Assembly (NCBI GenBank): GCA_947652665.1
Contig: CANTDZ010000004.1
Span: 1-50,626 of the forward strand
Direction: 5' to 3'
DNA: 50,626 nucleotides
From: an uncultured Clostridia bacterium
GTDB taxonomy: Bacteria; Bacillota; Clostridia; Oscillospirales; Acutalibacteraceae
Positions 7,071-15,340 of this stretch are shown piece by piece (position 1 is the first letter of the stretch; each line of letters starts with the position of its first letter). Both the position numbers and the translations under genes were made by a program. The notes beneath the pieces were generated by a model that saw only the letters and a list, made by a program, of their open reading frames with translations, did not search any database and was not told the origin of the DNA.

Positions 7071-8393
7071 TTATTTTTGCTCGCCGCGTTCCCGCACGAT
7101 GAGGCGTATGGGCGTGCCCTCCAGCCCAAAAGTCTCCCGGATGCGGTTCTCCAAGTACCGCTGGTAGGAGAAATGGAACAGCTCATGGTCGTTGACAAAG
7201 CACACGAACGTGGGCGGCTTGGTGCTGGCCTGGGTCATGTAGTAGATTTTCAGGCGCTTGCCCTTGTCCGTGGGGGGCTGCACCCGAGCCGTGGCCTGGG
7301 CCAAAATATCGTTGAGGGTTCCCGTGGTGACGCGCATGGCGTTGTTGGCCGCCGTCGACTTGATGAGCCCGAACATCTTATCCAGCCGCTGCCCCGTCTT
7401 GGCGGAAATGAACAAAATCGGCGCATAGGACATGAACGAAAAATCCTGCTCCAATTTTTTCTGCATCTCCTGCATGGTCTTGCCGTCCTTTTCCACGGCG
7501 TCCCACTTGTTCACGCAGACGATGCACGCCTTCCCGGCCTCGTGGGCGATGCCGGCCACCTTCGAATCCTGCTCGGTAAAGCCCACCTGCGCGTCAATGA
7601 GGATAAGGCACACGTCGGCGCGCTCCACGGCCATTTCGGCGCGCAGGTTGCTGTAGTGCTCGATGGCGTCCTCCACCTTGCTCTTGCGCCGCAGGCCTGC
7701 CGTATCGATGAACGTAAAGGTGCCGAACTCGTTCTCGATGGTGGTGTCCACCGCGTCCCGGGTGGTTCCGGCGATGTCGGACACGATGCAGCGGTTCTCC
7801 CCCGACACCTTGTTCACCAGCGACGACTTGCCCACGTTGGGCTTGCCAATGACCGCCACCTTGATGACGTCGCCCTCGTCGTCTTCCTCCACGGCATCGG
7901 GCAGGTTCTCGCACACCCGGTCCAGCAAATCCCCCGTGCCGTGCCCGTGGACAGAGGACACCATCACCGGGTCGCCCAAGCCCAGGTTATAGAACTCGTA
8001 AAACTCCACCGGCGGCTCGCCGATGCTGTCGCACTTGTTCACGCACAAAATAACGGGCAGGCCGCTTTTTTGCAGCATATCCGCCACGTCCGCGTCCGTG
8101 GCCGTCACTCCCGACCGCACGTCCGTGACCAAAATAATGGCCGCCGCCGAATCAATGGCGATCTGCGCCTGCTCCCGCATCTGGGTCAGCAGAATGTCTT
8201 TGGACGCCGGTTCGATGCCCCCGGTGTCCACCAGCGAAAAAGCCTTGCCGCACCACTCGCTGTCTCCAAACACCCGGTCGCGCGTCACGCCCGGCGTGTC
8301 CTCCACGATGGACAGCCTCTTCCCCACGATCTTATTAAACAGCGTCGACTTTCCCACATTGGGCCTGCCTACGATCGCCACGATGGGTTTCAT
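7071..8393 (-). CDS. der: ribosome-assembly GTPase Der (EngA)
   Basis: A 440-residue protein with two tandem GTPase domains and a C-terminal KH-like domain, needed for 50S subunit maturation. Domain 1 has GRPNVGKST, DTPGVTRD, DTGGIEP and NKCD; domain 2 (about residue 177 on) has GKPNVGKSS, AGTTRDA, DTAGLRR and NKWD. The C-terminal part includes the PPTDKGKRLKIYYMTQ segment typical of the family. AAAGGAGG precedes the ATG. It is flanked by the DUF512 radical-SAM gene upstream and plsY downstream, a synteny common in Clostridia. Confidence 0.97.
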   Translation of the reverse strand: MKPIVAIVGRPNVGKSTLFNKIVGKRLSIVEDTPGVTRDRVFGDSEWCGKAFSLVDTGGIEPASKDILLTQMREQAQIAIDSAAAIILVTDVRSGVTATDADVADMLQKSGLPVILCVNKCDSIGEPPVEFYEFYNLGLGDPVMVSSVHGHGTGDLLDRVCENLPDAVEEDDEGDVIKVAVIGKPNVGKSSLVNKVSGENRCIVSDIAGTTRDAVDTTIENEFGTFTFIDTAGLRRKSKVEDAIEHYSNLRAEMAVERADVCLILIDAQVGFTEQDSKVAGIAHEAGKACIVCVNKWDAVEKDGKTMQEMQKKLEQDFSFMSYAPILFISAKTGQRLDKMFGLIKSTAANNAMRVTTGTLNDILAQATARVQPPTDKGKRLKIYYMTQASTKPPTFVCFVNDHELFHFSYQRYLENRIRETFGLEGTPIRLIVRERGEQK

Positions 8394-8407
8394 ATTCCGT
8401 TCCTCCT

Positions 8408-9757
8408 TTACAGTCCGGCCCCTTCATAGGGGTTTTGTCCGTCATTTGCAGACACTTCCTCGCCCAGCACCGCCGCGCACAAGGCGTCCCCGGTATTGGC
8501 CACCCGCCGGGCCAGTACGCCCAGGGACGCGCTAAGGCCCTCCAGGGTCACGTCGTCCAGGAAGATATCCTCCCCCGCCTTGAGCATATTCCCGGCCACC
8601 AAGACCTCGTCGCCCAACGCACGCTCCTTTAGGTTCTTGCCTATATCCTGCCCTGTCAGCAGCCCGGTCACGTCCACCGAACCGCCAAAAAAGTCGTTAT
8701 GCACCGGCACAAGGTCAATAGTGAGCCCCGGGTACTTCTCCCGGGCCTTATCCAGCATGGAATCCAAAAACGCAAACACCGCCTCCCCTGTAGGGATTGT
8801 AACCTTGCGCGGCAGCTTTGGCGCCTCCGATTCCTCCAGCGCCCACAAAAACGCGTCCTCTAAATCCCGCAGCATCCCCACGCCGTTCTCGATTTGGGGA
8901 AGGTCTTCATAAAATTCCAGCGGCGGCAGGGGGCGCTGGGCAATCAGGTAAAACTCGTCAGAGGGATAAACCGTCCGTGCACCGCGCTCCTGTAAAAATT
9001 TTTCGCCATAGGATTCCAAAATATCCAGCGCCGCCCTGGCCGAATCCCGGTCAAAGGGCTTTAGCGGGTACAGCCCCTCCCGGTAGCGGGTGAGCCCCAC
9101 GGGCACGCAAGCCACGCTCAAAAGGCCCTCGCCCAGGGAGAACAGCCTATCCAAAGTATAGGCCAGATGCCCCCCGTCATTCACGCCGGGGCACAGCACG
9201 ATCTGGCAGTTGAGCTGCACGCCCCCTTCGGCCAGCCGGTACAAATGCCGCAGGGATTCCCCCGCAAAGCGGTTGTTCATCATCTCGCAGCGCAGCTCCG
9301 GGTCCATGGTGTGCACCGACACGTTGATGGGGCTGATGTGCATCTGCAAAATGCGCTCGACCTCCCGGTCGTCAATATTCGTCAGCGTGATATAATTGCC
9401 AAAGAGGAAGGACAGCCGGTCGTCATCGTCTTTGAAATAGAGCGTTTCCCTCATCCCCGGGGGCAGCTGGTCGATGAAGCAGAAAATGCACTTGTTCCGG
9501 CAGGACCGCTGTTCGTCCATCAGGTAAGTGGCAAACTCCAGCCCCAACGTGGCGTACTGAGGCTTTGCCAGTTCCACGGTGAAAGGCTCGCCGCCCCGGG
9601 TGAGCTGAAGCCGCAGCTCCCGCTCGGTCTCAAAAAAGCGGTAGTCCAGCACGTCCACAATCTCATGCCCGTTAATGGAAACCAGCACGTCCCCCGGCCG
9701 AATCCCCAAACGCTCTGCCCGGCTTCTCTCCTCAACCCCGTCAATTTTGACCGCCAT
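8408..9757 (-). CDS. PDZ / radical-SAM-like DUF512 protein
   Basis: A 449-residue protein with an N-terminal PDZ-like segment (GIRPGDVLVSINGHEI, about residues 19-34), then a cysteine cluster CRNKCIFCF (about residue 86) that matches the iron-sulfur motif CxxxCxxC of radical SAM enzymes, then a C-terminal DUF512 region. The function of the family is not established; genetic linkage to der in Clostridia suggests a ribosome or translation role, but this is inference. GGGAGG precedes the ATG. The next gene, der, starts 14 bases downstream. Confidence 0.88.
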   Translation of the reverse strand: MAVKIDGVEERSRAERLGIRPGDVLVSINGHEIVDVLDYRFFETERELRLQLTRGGEPFTVELAKPQYATLGLEFATYLMDEQRSCRNKCIFCFIDQLPPGMRETLYFKDDDDRLSFLFGNYITLTNIDDREVERILQMHISPINVSVHTMDPELRCEMMNNRFAGESLRHLYRLAEGGVQLNCQIVLCPGVNDGGHLAYTLDRLFSLGEGLLSVACVPVGLTRYREGLYPLKPFDRDSARAALDILESYGEKFLQERGARTVYPSDEFYLIAQRPLPPLEFYEDLPQIENGVGMLRDLEDAFLWALEESEAPKLPRKVTIPTGEAVFAFLDSMLDKAREKYPGLTIDLVPVHNDFFGGSVDVTGLLTGQDIGKNLKERALGDEVLVAGNMLKAGEDIFLDDVTLEGLSASLGVLARRVANTGDALCAAVLGEEVSANDGQNPYEGAGL

Positions 9758-9775
9758 ACCGCACCTCCCTGGATA

Positions 9776-9809
9776 AAGGTAAAGGAGGGAGCGCTCATGC
9801 GTTCCCTCC
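9776..9809 (-). terminator. terminator after rpmF
   Basis: An 11-bp stem (9784-9794 with 9799-9809, one G-T pair, tetraloop TCAT) is followed on the minus strand by TTTACCTTTAT. It lies between rpmF and the DUF512 gene. Confidence 0.6.
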
Positions 9810-9824
9810 CCTTGACTTACAAGC

Positions 9825-10007
9825 TTATGCGTCCTTCTTTACCACCACACGCCCGTTGTAGTAGCCGCAGTTGCCGCATACTCTGTGAGGTGCCTTGTAT
9901 TCTCCGCACTGAGGGCATTTCGACAGGGCGGGAGCCTGAAGCTTCCACACGTTGGAACGCCGCTTGTTCTGTCTTGCGCTGGATACCTTTCCCTTGGGTA
10001 CTGCCAT
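9825..10007 (-). CDS. rpmF: 50S ribosomal protein L32
   Basis: A 60-residue ribosomal protein starting MAVPKGKVSSARQNKRRS, with a zinc ribbon formed by CPQC and CGNC (about residues 30-46), so it is the zinc-binding form. The start at 10007 has AAGGAGG eight bases upstream; a start three codons earlier would lie inside that RBS region. It follows the DUF177 gene, the usual order, with a terminator after it. Confidence 0.96.
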   Translation of the reverse strand: MAVPKGKVSSARQNKRRSNVWKLQAPALSKCPQCGEYKAPHRVCGNCGYYNGRVVVKKDA

Positions 10008-10063
10008 GAGGTACACCTCCTTATACTTCTGAGGCTGCGGGAAACCCCGCCGCCCCTATCTTT

Positions 10064-10573
10064 TTAATCTTCTTCCAGTACCAGAAAAGCCTTCAAAGCT
10101 TCCAGCCTCGGGTCAATCTCCCGCCGCTCGCAGCCGCATGGCCCTTCATTAAGGTTCTTTCCGCACTTGGGGCACAAGCCCTCACAATCCTCCCTGCACA
10201 GGAACTTCGCCGGCAGCTCCAGCAGGATATCCTCCTGCAAAAGCCCGTCCAAATCGAGCCTCCCGTCCTCCACCAAAATCAGCTCGCCGTCGTCTTCCTC
10301 CGACGCCAGCTCACGCACTAAGGTGTGGGTAAACCGATAGGCATAATCCCGCGTGACCGTCTCAAAACACCTGTCACAAGGCATGGTGAGCGAAAACTCC
10401 ACCTGGGCCTCCAGCACCACCGAACCTCCAAAAGATGTCAGCGACACACCCGCTTCCACCGGCGCACAAAACGGCTTGACACCGCCCAATTCCATACCGG
10501 ACATATCCATCGTGTGTGTAAGCTTTTCCGAAAATCCGTCAGACTGGAAAAAGCGTTTCAGGTCGATGATCAC
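10064..10573 (-). CDS. DUF177 / YceD-like protein
   Basis: A 169-residue protein of the DUF177 family, encoded next to rpmF in most bacteria and linked to 23S rRNA accumulation and ribosome assembly. Two CxxC pairs are seen: CDRC (about residue 90) and the CEGLCPKCG stretch with CGCE following (about residues 128-145), fitting a zinc-binding fold. The start is taken as GTG at 10573, because GGAG lies seven bases upstream and the protein then begins with the family-typical hydrophobic-IDL sequence; the ATG ten codons upstream has no clear RBS. Confidence 0.85.
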   Translation of the reverse strand: MIIDLKRFFQSDGFSEKLTHTMDMSGMELGGVKPFCAPVEAGVSLTSFGGSVVLEAQVEFSLTMPCDRCFETVTRDYAYRFTHTLVRELASEEDDGELILVEDGRLDLDGLLQEDILLELPAKFLCREDCEGLCPKCGKNLNEGPCGCERREIDPRLEALKAFLVLEED

Positions 10574-10629
10574 GCTGTAACTCCCTTTCCTGTGGCTGGG
10601 CATAAAAACCCTGTATACCGTACTGATAT

Positions 10630-10658
10630 ATTATAATAAGCGGCGCGGGTTTTGTCAA
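10630..10658 (-). promoter_or_regulatory. consensus sigma-A promoter for DUF177-rpmF
   Basis: A perfect minus-strand TTGACA (10653-10658) and TATAAT (10630-10635) with a 17-base spacer, as expected for a strong ribosomal-protein promoter. It is back-to-back with the plus-strand promoter at 10678-10705. Confidence 0.92.
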
Positions 10659-10677
10659 GCTTTTTTTGTGCCCGCGT

Positions 10678-10705
10678 TTGACAATCTTCACAGATATGGT
10701 ATAAT
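10678..10705 (+). promoter_or_regulatory. consensus promoter for the 46-residue gene
   Basis: TTGACA (10678-10683) and TATAAT (10700-10705) with a 16-base spacer, ending 42 bases before the start codon of the small gene. Confidence 0.85.
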
Positions 10706-10747
10706 AAGGGCAGGAGACACCACCACTTTTAGAAAGGAGCCGTTTTT

Positions 10748-10888
10748 ATGACGATGCAAGAAATGACCAGGTTCCTCTTGGGCCTGCGTGCAGCCGGGTG
10801 GGACGAAAAGAAAATTAATGACTTTCTGATCTATATCGAGTCTGGAAACGAAAAATACTGTCCCCAGAACGAGGAGCAAAAAGACTAA
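10748..10888 (+). CDS. 46-residue conserved-looking small protein
   Basis: Reads MTMQEMTRFLLGLRAAGW, then DEKKINDFLIYIESGNEKYC, then PQNEEQKD. It is supported as a real gene by AAGGAG seven bases before the ATG, its own consensus promoter (10678-10705) and a strong terminator immediately after the stop. The sequence suggests two short amphipathic helices with an acidic tail and no membrane segment. The helix pattern AGWDEKKINDFLIYIE recalls small helical or HTH-like proteins in Clostridia, but I do not recognise a named family and assign no function. It is the only plus-strand gene between 3028 and 32432. Confidence 0.7.
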   Translation: MTMQEMTRFLLGLRAAGWDEKKINDFLIYIESGNEKYCPQNEEQKD

Positions 10889-10891
10889 AAT

Positions 10892-10934
10892 ATCGCCGCA
10901 GGCTTTTCACAAGGCCTGCGGCGATCTCTTTTTT
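10892..10934. terminator. strong terminator, probably bidirectional
   Basis: A perfect 12-bp stem (ATCGCCGCAGGC at 10892-10903 with its complement at 10914-10925) is followed by CTCTTTTTT on the plus strand. On the minus strand it is followed by ATTTTAG, so it can also end the P-loop gene at 10938-11351. Confidence 0.9.
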
Positions 10935-10937
10935 AGC

Positions 10938-11351
10938 TTACTTCAAAACGAACTCCTGCACAGCGGCGGGGATCTCGTCCTCGCCTGCGGAGATGGAGAC
11001 CACAAAGTTCGTCTCGGCGGCGGCGCTGAGCTTCTTGAGCTCGGCCACCAGGGCTTCAGTAACGGAAGCGTCCGTGCCGGTGATCTTCAGGGTGGAATCC
11101 ACGAAGATGTCGGTGACGTCGTAGTTGCCCGCGCAGATGCCGCTGATGAAGCCCAGCAAGGCGTCGCAGCCCTTTACGTCATAGGCGTCGGAATCCACCA
11201 GACGGACGGAGTAGGGCAGGTTATAGGTAAGCTTCTGGCCCTTTTCGATGAGGACAACGTTGCCATTGGACTTCTCCACGGCTTCCTTTGCCAACTCGAT
11301 GAGCTTCTTTGTCTTGCCGGAACCCTTCTTGCCTGTCAAAAGAGTGACCAT
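10938..11351 (-). CDS. small P-loop NTP-binding protein, unknown function
   Basis: A 137-residue soluble protein starting MVTLLTGKKGSGKTKKL with a clear Walker A motif (GKKGSGKT, residues 7-14). A possible Walker B-like strand is DIFVD (about residue 85). AAAGGAG precedes the ATG at 11351; eight extra upstream codons of open frame lack an RBS. It is shorter than typical motor or kinase ATPases, and I recognise no partner domain. It follows pgi by 75 bases without an obvious own promoter, so it may be co-transcribed with pgi. Confidence 0.75.
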   Translation of the reverse strand: MVTLLTGKKGSGKTKKLIELAKEAVEKSNGNVVLIEKGQKLTYNLPYSVRLVDSDAYDVKGCDALLGFISGICAGNYDVTDIFVDSTLKITGTDASVTEALVAELKKLSAAAETNFVVSISAGEDEIPAAVQEFVLK

Positions 11352-11426
11352 AATACAACTCTCCTTTATTTTCATTCCGTCCCCGGCAAAGTGCCTGGGG
11401 TACGGTTTTTTCCTTGGTTTTTGCTT

Positions 11427-12767
11427 TTAGCCGTTCAAACGGGCCTCCAGGGCTGCCTTGGCGTCTTCATAGCCGGGCTTACCCAGAAGGGCGAACATAT
11501 TCTTCTTGTAGCTCTCCACGCCGGGCTGGTCGAAGGGGTTGACCCCCAGCATATAGCCGGAAATGGCGCAGGCCTTCTCAAAGAAGTAGATGAGCTGGCC
11601 CAGGCTGTCCTCGGAGAAATCGGGCACGTGTAGCACGATATTGGGCACGCCGCCGTCGTTGTGGGCCAGGACGGTGCCCTGGAAAGCCTTCTCGTTGATG
11701 AAAGCCATGGTGCGGCCCTCCAAGTAGTTGAGGCCGTCCACGTTCTCGGGATCGTTGCCCAGGGTTACTTCGTATTTGGGCTTGTCAATCAGCACTACCG
11801 TCTCGAACATATTCCGGGAGCCGTCCTGGATGAACTGGCCCAAAGAGTGCAGGTCGGTAGAGAACACCACGGATGCCGGGAACAGGCCCTTCTGGTCCTT
11901 ACCCTCGCTCTCGCCGTAAAGCTGCTTCCACCACTCGTTCATCATCGTGTAGCAGGGCTCGTAGCTGACCATGATCTCCGTAGACTTGCCCTTCCGATAC
12001 AGCATATTGCGGATGGCCGCATATTTATAGCAGTCGTTTTTCTCCAGGCAGGGATCGTTGTACAGCTTCATGGCCTTTTGCGCACCGGCCATCAGGGCAT
12101 CGATATCGGCCCCGGCCACGGCGATGGGCAGCAGGCCCACAGCGGTCAGCACGGAGAAGCGGCCGCCTACGTTGTCGGGCACCACGAAGGTCTCATAGCC
12201 CTCTTTGTCCGCCAGCTGCTTGAGGGTGCCCTTTGCTTTATCGGTGGTGCAAAAGATGCGCTCCTTAGCGCCCTCCTTGCCGTACTTCTTCTCCAAAATC
12301 TCCCGGAAGACCCGGAACGCAATGGCAGGCTCCGTGGTGGTGCCGGACTTGGAAATCATATTAATAGAAATGTCCTTGCCCTCGCAGATGGAAACCAGCT
12401 CCTGCAAGGCGGTCGAGCTGATGCTGTTGCCGGTAAAGTAGATGTCCGGCGTATCCTTCTTCATGTCGTTGTAGCGGTCGGACTTCAAAAACTCAATAGC
12501 GGCCCGGGCCCCCAGGTACGACCCGCCAATGCCGATGACGATAAACACGTCCGAGTTCTCCTTCACCCGCGCGGCCGCAGCCTTGATCCTTGCGAATTCT
12601 TCCTTGTCGTAATCCTCGGGCAGCGTGACCCAGCCCAAAAAGTCGCTGCCCATCCCCGTGCCGGACTGGAGCATATTGTGCGCGTTCTCCACCTGCGGCG
12701 CGATGGCCTGATACTCGTGCTGGGCAATGAAGCCCTTCAAATACCCGTCTTGCAGTTTCAGCGGCAT
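11427..12767 (-). CDS. pgi: glucose-6-phosphate isomerase
   Basis: A 446-residue cytoplasmic enzyme that interconverts glucose-6-phosphate and fructose-6-phosphate. Signature segments are [18 protein letters not shown] (about residue 77), the phosphate-binding [14 protein letters not shown] (about residue 139) and the C-terminal [16 protein letters not shown]. Length equals that of the short Firmicute form. AAAGGGG precedes the ATG, and a sigma-A promoter lies 55-83 bases upstream. Confidence 0.97.
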   Translation of the reverse strand: MPLKLQDGYLKGFIAQHEYQAIAPQVENAHNMLQSGTGMGSDFLGWVTLPEDYDKEEFARIKAAAARVKENSDVFIVIGIGGSYLGARAAIEFLKSDRYNDMKKDTPDIYFTGNSISSTALQELVSICEGKDISINMISKSGTTTEPAIAFRVFREILEKKYGKEGAKERIFCTTDKAKGTLKQLADKEGYETFVVPDNVGGRFSVLTAVGLLPIAVAGADIDALMAGAQKAMKLYNDPCLEKNDCYKYAAIRNMLYRKGKSTEIMVSYEPCYTMMNEWWKQLYGESEGKDQKGLFPASVVFSTDLHSLGQFIQDGSRNMFETVVLIDKPKYEVTLGNDPENVDGLNYLEGRTMAFINEKAFQGTVLAHNDGGVPNIVLHVPDFSEDSLGQLIYFFEKACAISGYMLGVNPFDQPGVESYKKNMFALLGKPGYEDAKAALEARLNG

Positions 12768-12821
12768 ATTAAAAACCCCTTTTCTCCGCCCATGCTGGGC
12801 GCGATATTTCCTTGTGTTTCT

Positions 12822-12850
12822 ATTTTACAATAAACCCGCGTGATTTGCAA
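12822..12850 (-). promoter_or_regulatory. sigma-A promoter of pgi
   Basis: Minus-strand TTGCAA (12845-12850) and TAAAAT (12822-12827) with a 17-base spacer, between the carboxypeptidase gene and pgi. Confidence 0.7.
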
Positions 12851-12879
12851 GGCAGATTCGCCATTCTTCATAAAAAGTT

Positions 12880-14016
12880 TTAGAGTGAGAAAAATCCCCG
12901 CACCAAATACCGGAACGCCGACCCAAAGGTAATGGCCTCCACGTCCTCCCCGGCGGTAATGGGCACCTGGGCCAAAGCCTCGCCCCCGGCTGTGTAGACC
13001 ACCTGCCCCAGCACGTCGCCCCGCTGTATGGGCGCGGCCAGCTCCGCTTTCAGCTCCACCTTTGCCTCAATAGAGGCTGTGTCCGTGGCTTTCATCAGGA
13101 GCTTGGGGCTCTCCCCCACCTCCAGCTTCACCGAACCCGTCATGCCCCCCAGCACCGGGGCCGGCTCCAGCACAGGGGCCTCCGGGACTTTTACCGACCA
13201 GCCCGTAAAGCCGTAGTCCAGCAGGGCCCGGGCGTCGGCAAAGCGGTTGTCGGTGGAATCCGCCCCCAGCACCACGGCGATGAGCGCCAGCCCATCCCGC
13301 TCGGCGGTGGCCGTAATGCAGCTTCCCGCCTGGGACGTGGTGCCCGTCTTAAGCCCCGTGATGCCGTTGTAGCTGCGGATAAGCTTGTTGGTGTTCACCA
13401 GCTGGGTGGCCCCGTCCCGCACGTAGTCAATCCAGGTGAGGGTGTAGTCGTGTATCTTCGGGTATTTCAGCAGCTCGCGGCTCATCAGGGCCACGTCGTG
13501 GGCGCTGGTGACGTGCCCTTCCTCATCCAGGCCGTTGCAGTTCTTGAAGACCGTGTCGGCCATGCCCAGCGCCTGGGCCTTCTCGTTCATCATGCGCACG
13601 AAGGCTTCTTCGCTGCCTGCCACGTTCTCGGCCAGCACGACGGCGGCATCGTTAGCGCTCATAATGACGGTGGCTTTGATCAAATCGTCCACGGACATCT
13701 GCTCGCCCTCCTTGAGCCAGATGTCCGACCCGCCCATAGACGCCGCGTGGGCCGAAGCCGTCAGCGTGTCCGTCAGGCTCAGCTGCCCGGCCTCGATGGC
13801 CTCGAAGGTCAGGCACAGCGTCATGACTTTCGTAATGGAAGCGCAGGGTCGCACGTTGTGGCAGTCCTTTTCAAAGAGTATTTCCCCGGTAGACGCTTCC
13901 ATCAGCACCACCGAGGGCGCGGTGATCGTGAGCTCGTCAGCCCGGGCAACCGGTGTGAAGATCGCACAAAACAGCAGGCTCAAAACCAGCGCTGTGCACA
14001 AAACTTTACTTTTCAT
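12880..14016 (-). CDS. D-alanyl-D-alanine carboxypeptidase (DacF/PBP5-like)
   Basis: A 378-residue secreted penicillin-binding protein that trims the terminal D-alanine of peptidoglycan stem peptides. It has a signal peptide (hydrophobic stretch about residues 5-22, likely cleavage after ARA), then the three active-site motifs: SITK (in CASITKVMT, the serine nucleophile), SAN (in MSANDAAV) and KTG (in GLKTGTTSQAG). The C-terminal PBP5-type beta domain contains the PIQRGDVLGQVVY stretch. The ATG at 14016 is preferred over one three codons earlier because AGGAAAGG touches the earlier one. An isolated sporulation role cannot be judged here. Confidence 0.9.
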   Translation of the reverse strand: MKSKVLCTALVLSLLFCAIFTPVARADELTITAPSVVLMEASTGEILFEKDCHNVRPCASITKVMTLCLTFEAIEAGQLSLTDTLTASAHAASMGGSDIWLKEGEQMSVDDLIKATVIMSANDAAVVLAENVAGSEEAFVRMMNEKAQALGMADTVFKNCNGLDEEGHVTSAHDVALMSRELLKYPKIHDYTLTWIDYVRDGATQLVNTNKLIRSYNGITGLKTGTTSQAGSCITATAERDGLALIAVVLGADSTDNRFADARALLDYGFTGWSVKVPEAPVLEPAPVLGGMTGSVKLEVGESPKLLMKATDTASIEAKVELKAELAAPIQRGDVLGQVVYTAGGEALAQVPITAGEDVEAITFGSAFRYLVRGFFSL

Positions 14017-14073
14017 GGGGTCCATCCTTTCCTTTTGCGGTTAGTAATGGATATGCCCCCCGCCCTCAAAACA

Positions 14074-14100
14074 TGAAAAGGCCGGGCACTCCACCCAGCC
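14074..14100 (-). terminator. terminator after the U32 peptidase operon
   Basis: On the minus strand GGCTGGG (14100-14094) pairs with CCCGGCC (14086-14080, one T-G wobble) across a seven-base loop, followed by TTTTCATGTTTT. It ends the seven-gene chain that begins at 20622. Confidence 0.7.
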
Positions 14101-14109
14101 TTTTTCCCA

Positions 14110-15330
14110 TTATTTTTGCTTTTTGATGCGCAGGTACGCTCCTGGCGCCACGTCCAGGTCGGTTTTCCAGTAGACCGTCATTTCCGCGTGGGGGGCGGCC
14201 TCAATGGGCTCCCAGTCCTGGTTGAAAATCTCGTCCAGGGGAGCCGTCTGGCTGGGCTTGCCCGGCTGGAGGATGTCGGCCACATCCCCCTTAAAAAAGC
14301 GGTTGCGCTGGGACAGGCGCAGATACCCGCCTTCCCGGCCCTGGCACACGGCGGCCACTTCGTACTTGCGGGTGTACTGGCTGCGGTCGGTAGTCTGGCC
14401 GGGCTCACCGCCGAAGTAAAACCCCGGCGAGTACGCCCGGTGGCTGATCTTTTCGGTCTCCTCCAAAATTTCAGGGGGCAGCGGGTCATGGGGATGCTCC
14501 CAGAAAAAGTCGATGGCGCGCCGGTAAGCCGCCGTGACGCAGGCCACATAGTACGCCGACTTGGCCCGGCCCTCCAGCTTCAAGCTATGTACCCCCGCGT
14601 CCAGCATGGCGGGGATGTGCTCGATCATGCACATATCGTTGGAGTTGAACACATACGCGCCCTTCTCCTCCTGCACCAGGGTGAAGGCTTCGTTGGGGCG
14701 CTCCTTCTCGATGAGGGTGTACTCCCACCGGCAGGGCTGGGCGCAGGCACCCCGATTGGCATCCCGGCCGGTCATATAGTTTGAAAGCAGGCACCGCCCC
14801 GAAAACGACACGCACATGGAGCCGTGGGCAAAAGCCTCCAATTCCAGCTCTGGCGGCACGTTTTCCCGTATGCCCTTGATCTCGTCCAAAGGCACCTCCC
14901 GGGCCAGCACCACGCGCTTGGCCCCCAAGTCATAGCAGGCCTTGGCGGCGGCGTAATTGACGATGCCCGTTTGGGTGGACACGTGCCGCTGCACATGGGG
15001 AGCGTGCTCCCGGGCCAGGGCCAGCACGCCCAGGTCGGAAATGATGAACGCGTCCACGCCCGCCTCCTGGCAATGGCGCAGGAAGGGGACGATCTGCTCA
15101 AGCTCGTCGTTGCGGGGCAAAGTGTTGCAGGTGACGTACACCCGCACGCCACGGCCATGGCAGAACTCCACGGCCTTTTTTATCTCTTCCTCGCTGAAAT
15201 TCTGGGGCGCGGCCCGCATACCAAAGCTTTTTCCGGCCAGATACACGGCATCGGCCCCGTAGTCTACCGCGGCCACCAGGCGCTCCCAGTCGCCTGCCGG
15301 GGACAGGAGCTCGGGTTTTTCCTTTATCAT
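14110..15330 (-). CDS. U32 family peptidase, TrhP-like tRNA hydroxylation protein
   Basis: A 406-residue protein starting MIKEKPELLSPAGDWERL. Family features: YGADAVYLAGKSFGMRA (about residue 25), LEAFAHGSMCVSFSGRC and then RGACAQPCRW (about residues 160-195), the conserved U32 cysteines that may bind an iron-sulfur cluster. The U32 proteins YrrN/YrrO (TrhP) introduce 5-hydroxyuridine into tRNA, and in Bacillus they follow mltG and a tRNA methyltransferase; here mltG is directly upstream but the methyltransferase is missing. This synteny supports the tRNA role over a protease role. The start at 15330 has GGGGG upstream; 74 extra open codons overlap mltG in another frame. Confidence 0.85.
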   Translation of the reverse strand: MIKEKPELLSPAGDWERLVAAVDYGADAVYLAGKSFGMRAAPQNFSEEEIKKAVEFCHGRGVRVYVTCNTLPRNDELEQIVPFLRHCQEAGVDAFIISDLGVLALAREHAPHVQRHVSTQTGIVNYAAAKACYDLGAKRVVLAREVPLDEIKGIRENVPPELELEAFAHGSMCVSFSGRCLLSNYMTGRDANRGACAQPCRWEYTLIEKERPNEAFTLVQEEKGAYVFNSNDMCMIEHIPAMLDAGVHSLKLEGRAKSAYYVACVTAAYRRAIDFFWEHPHDPLPPEILEETEKISHRAYSPGFYFGGEPGQTTDRSQYTRKYEVAAVCQGREGGYLRLSQRNRFFKGDVADILQPGKPSQTAPLDEIFNQDWEPIEAAPHAEMTVYWKTDLDVAPGAYLRIKKQK

Positions 15331-15340
15331 AGCGTCCCCC

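Noticed and set aside
11377-11411. Stable hairpin followed by six T between the P-loop gene and pgi
   Set aside because: The T-run follows the stem only on the plus strand, where no gene ends; on the minus strand the stem is preceded by A and not followed by T, so it is not a terminator for pgi.
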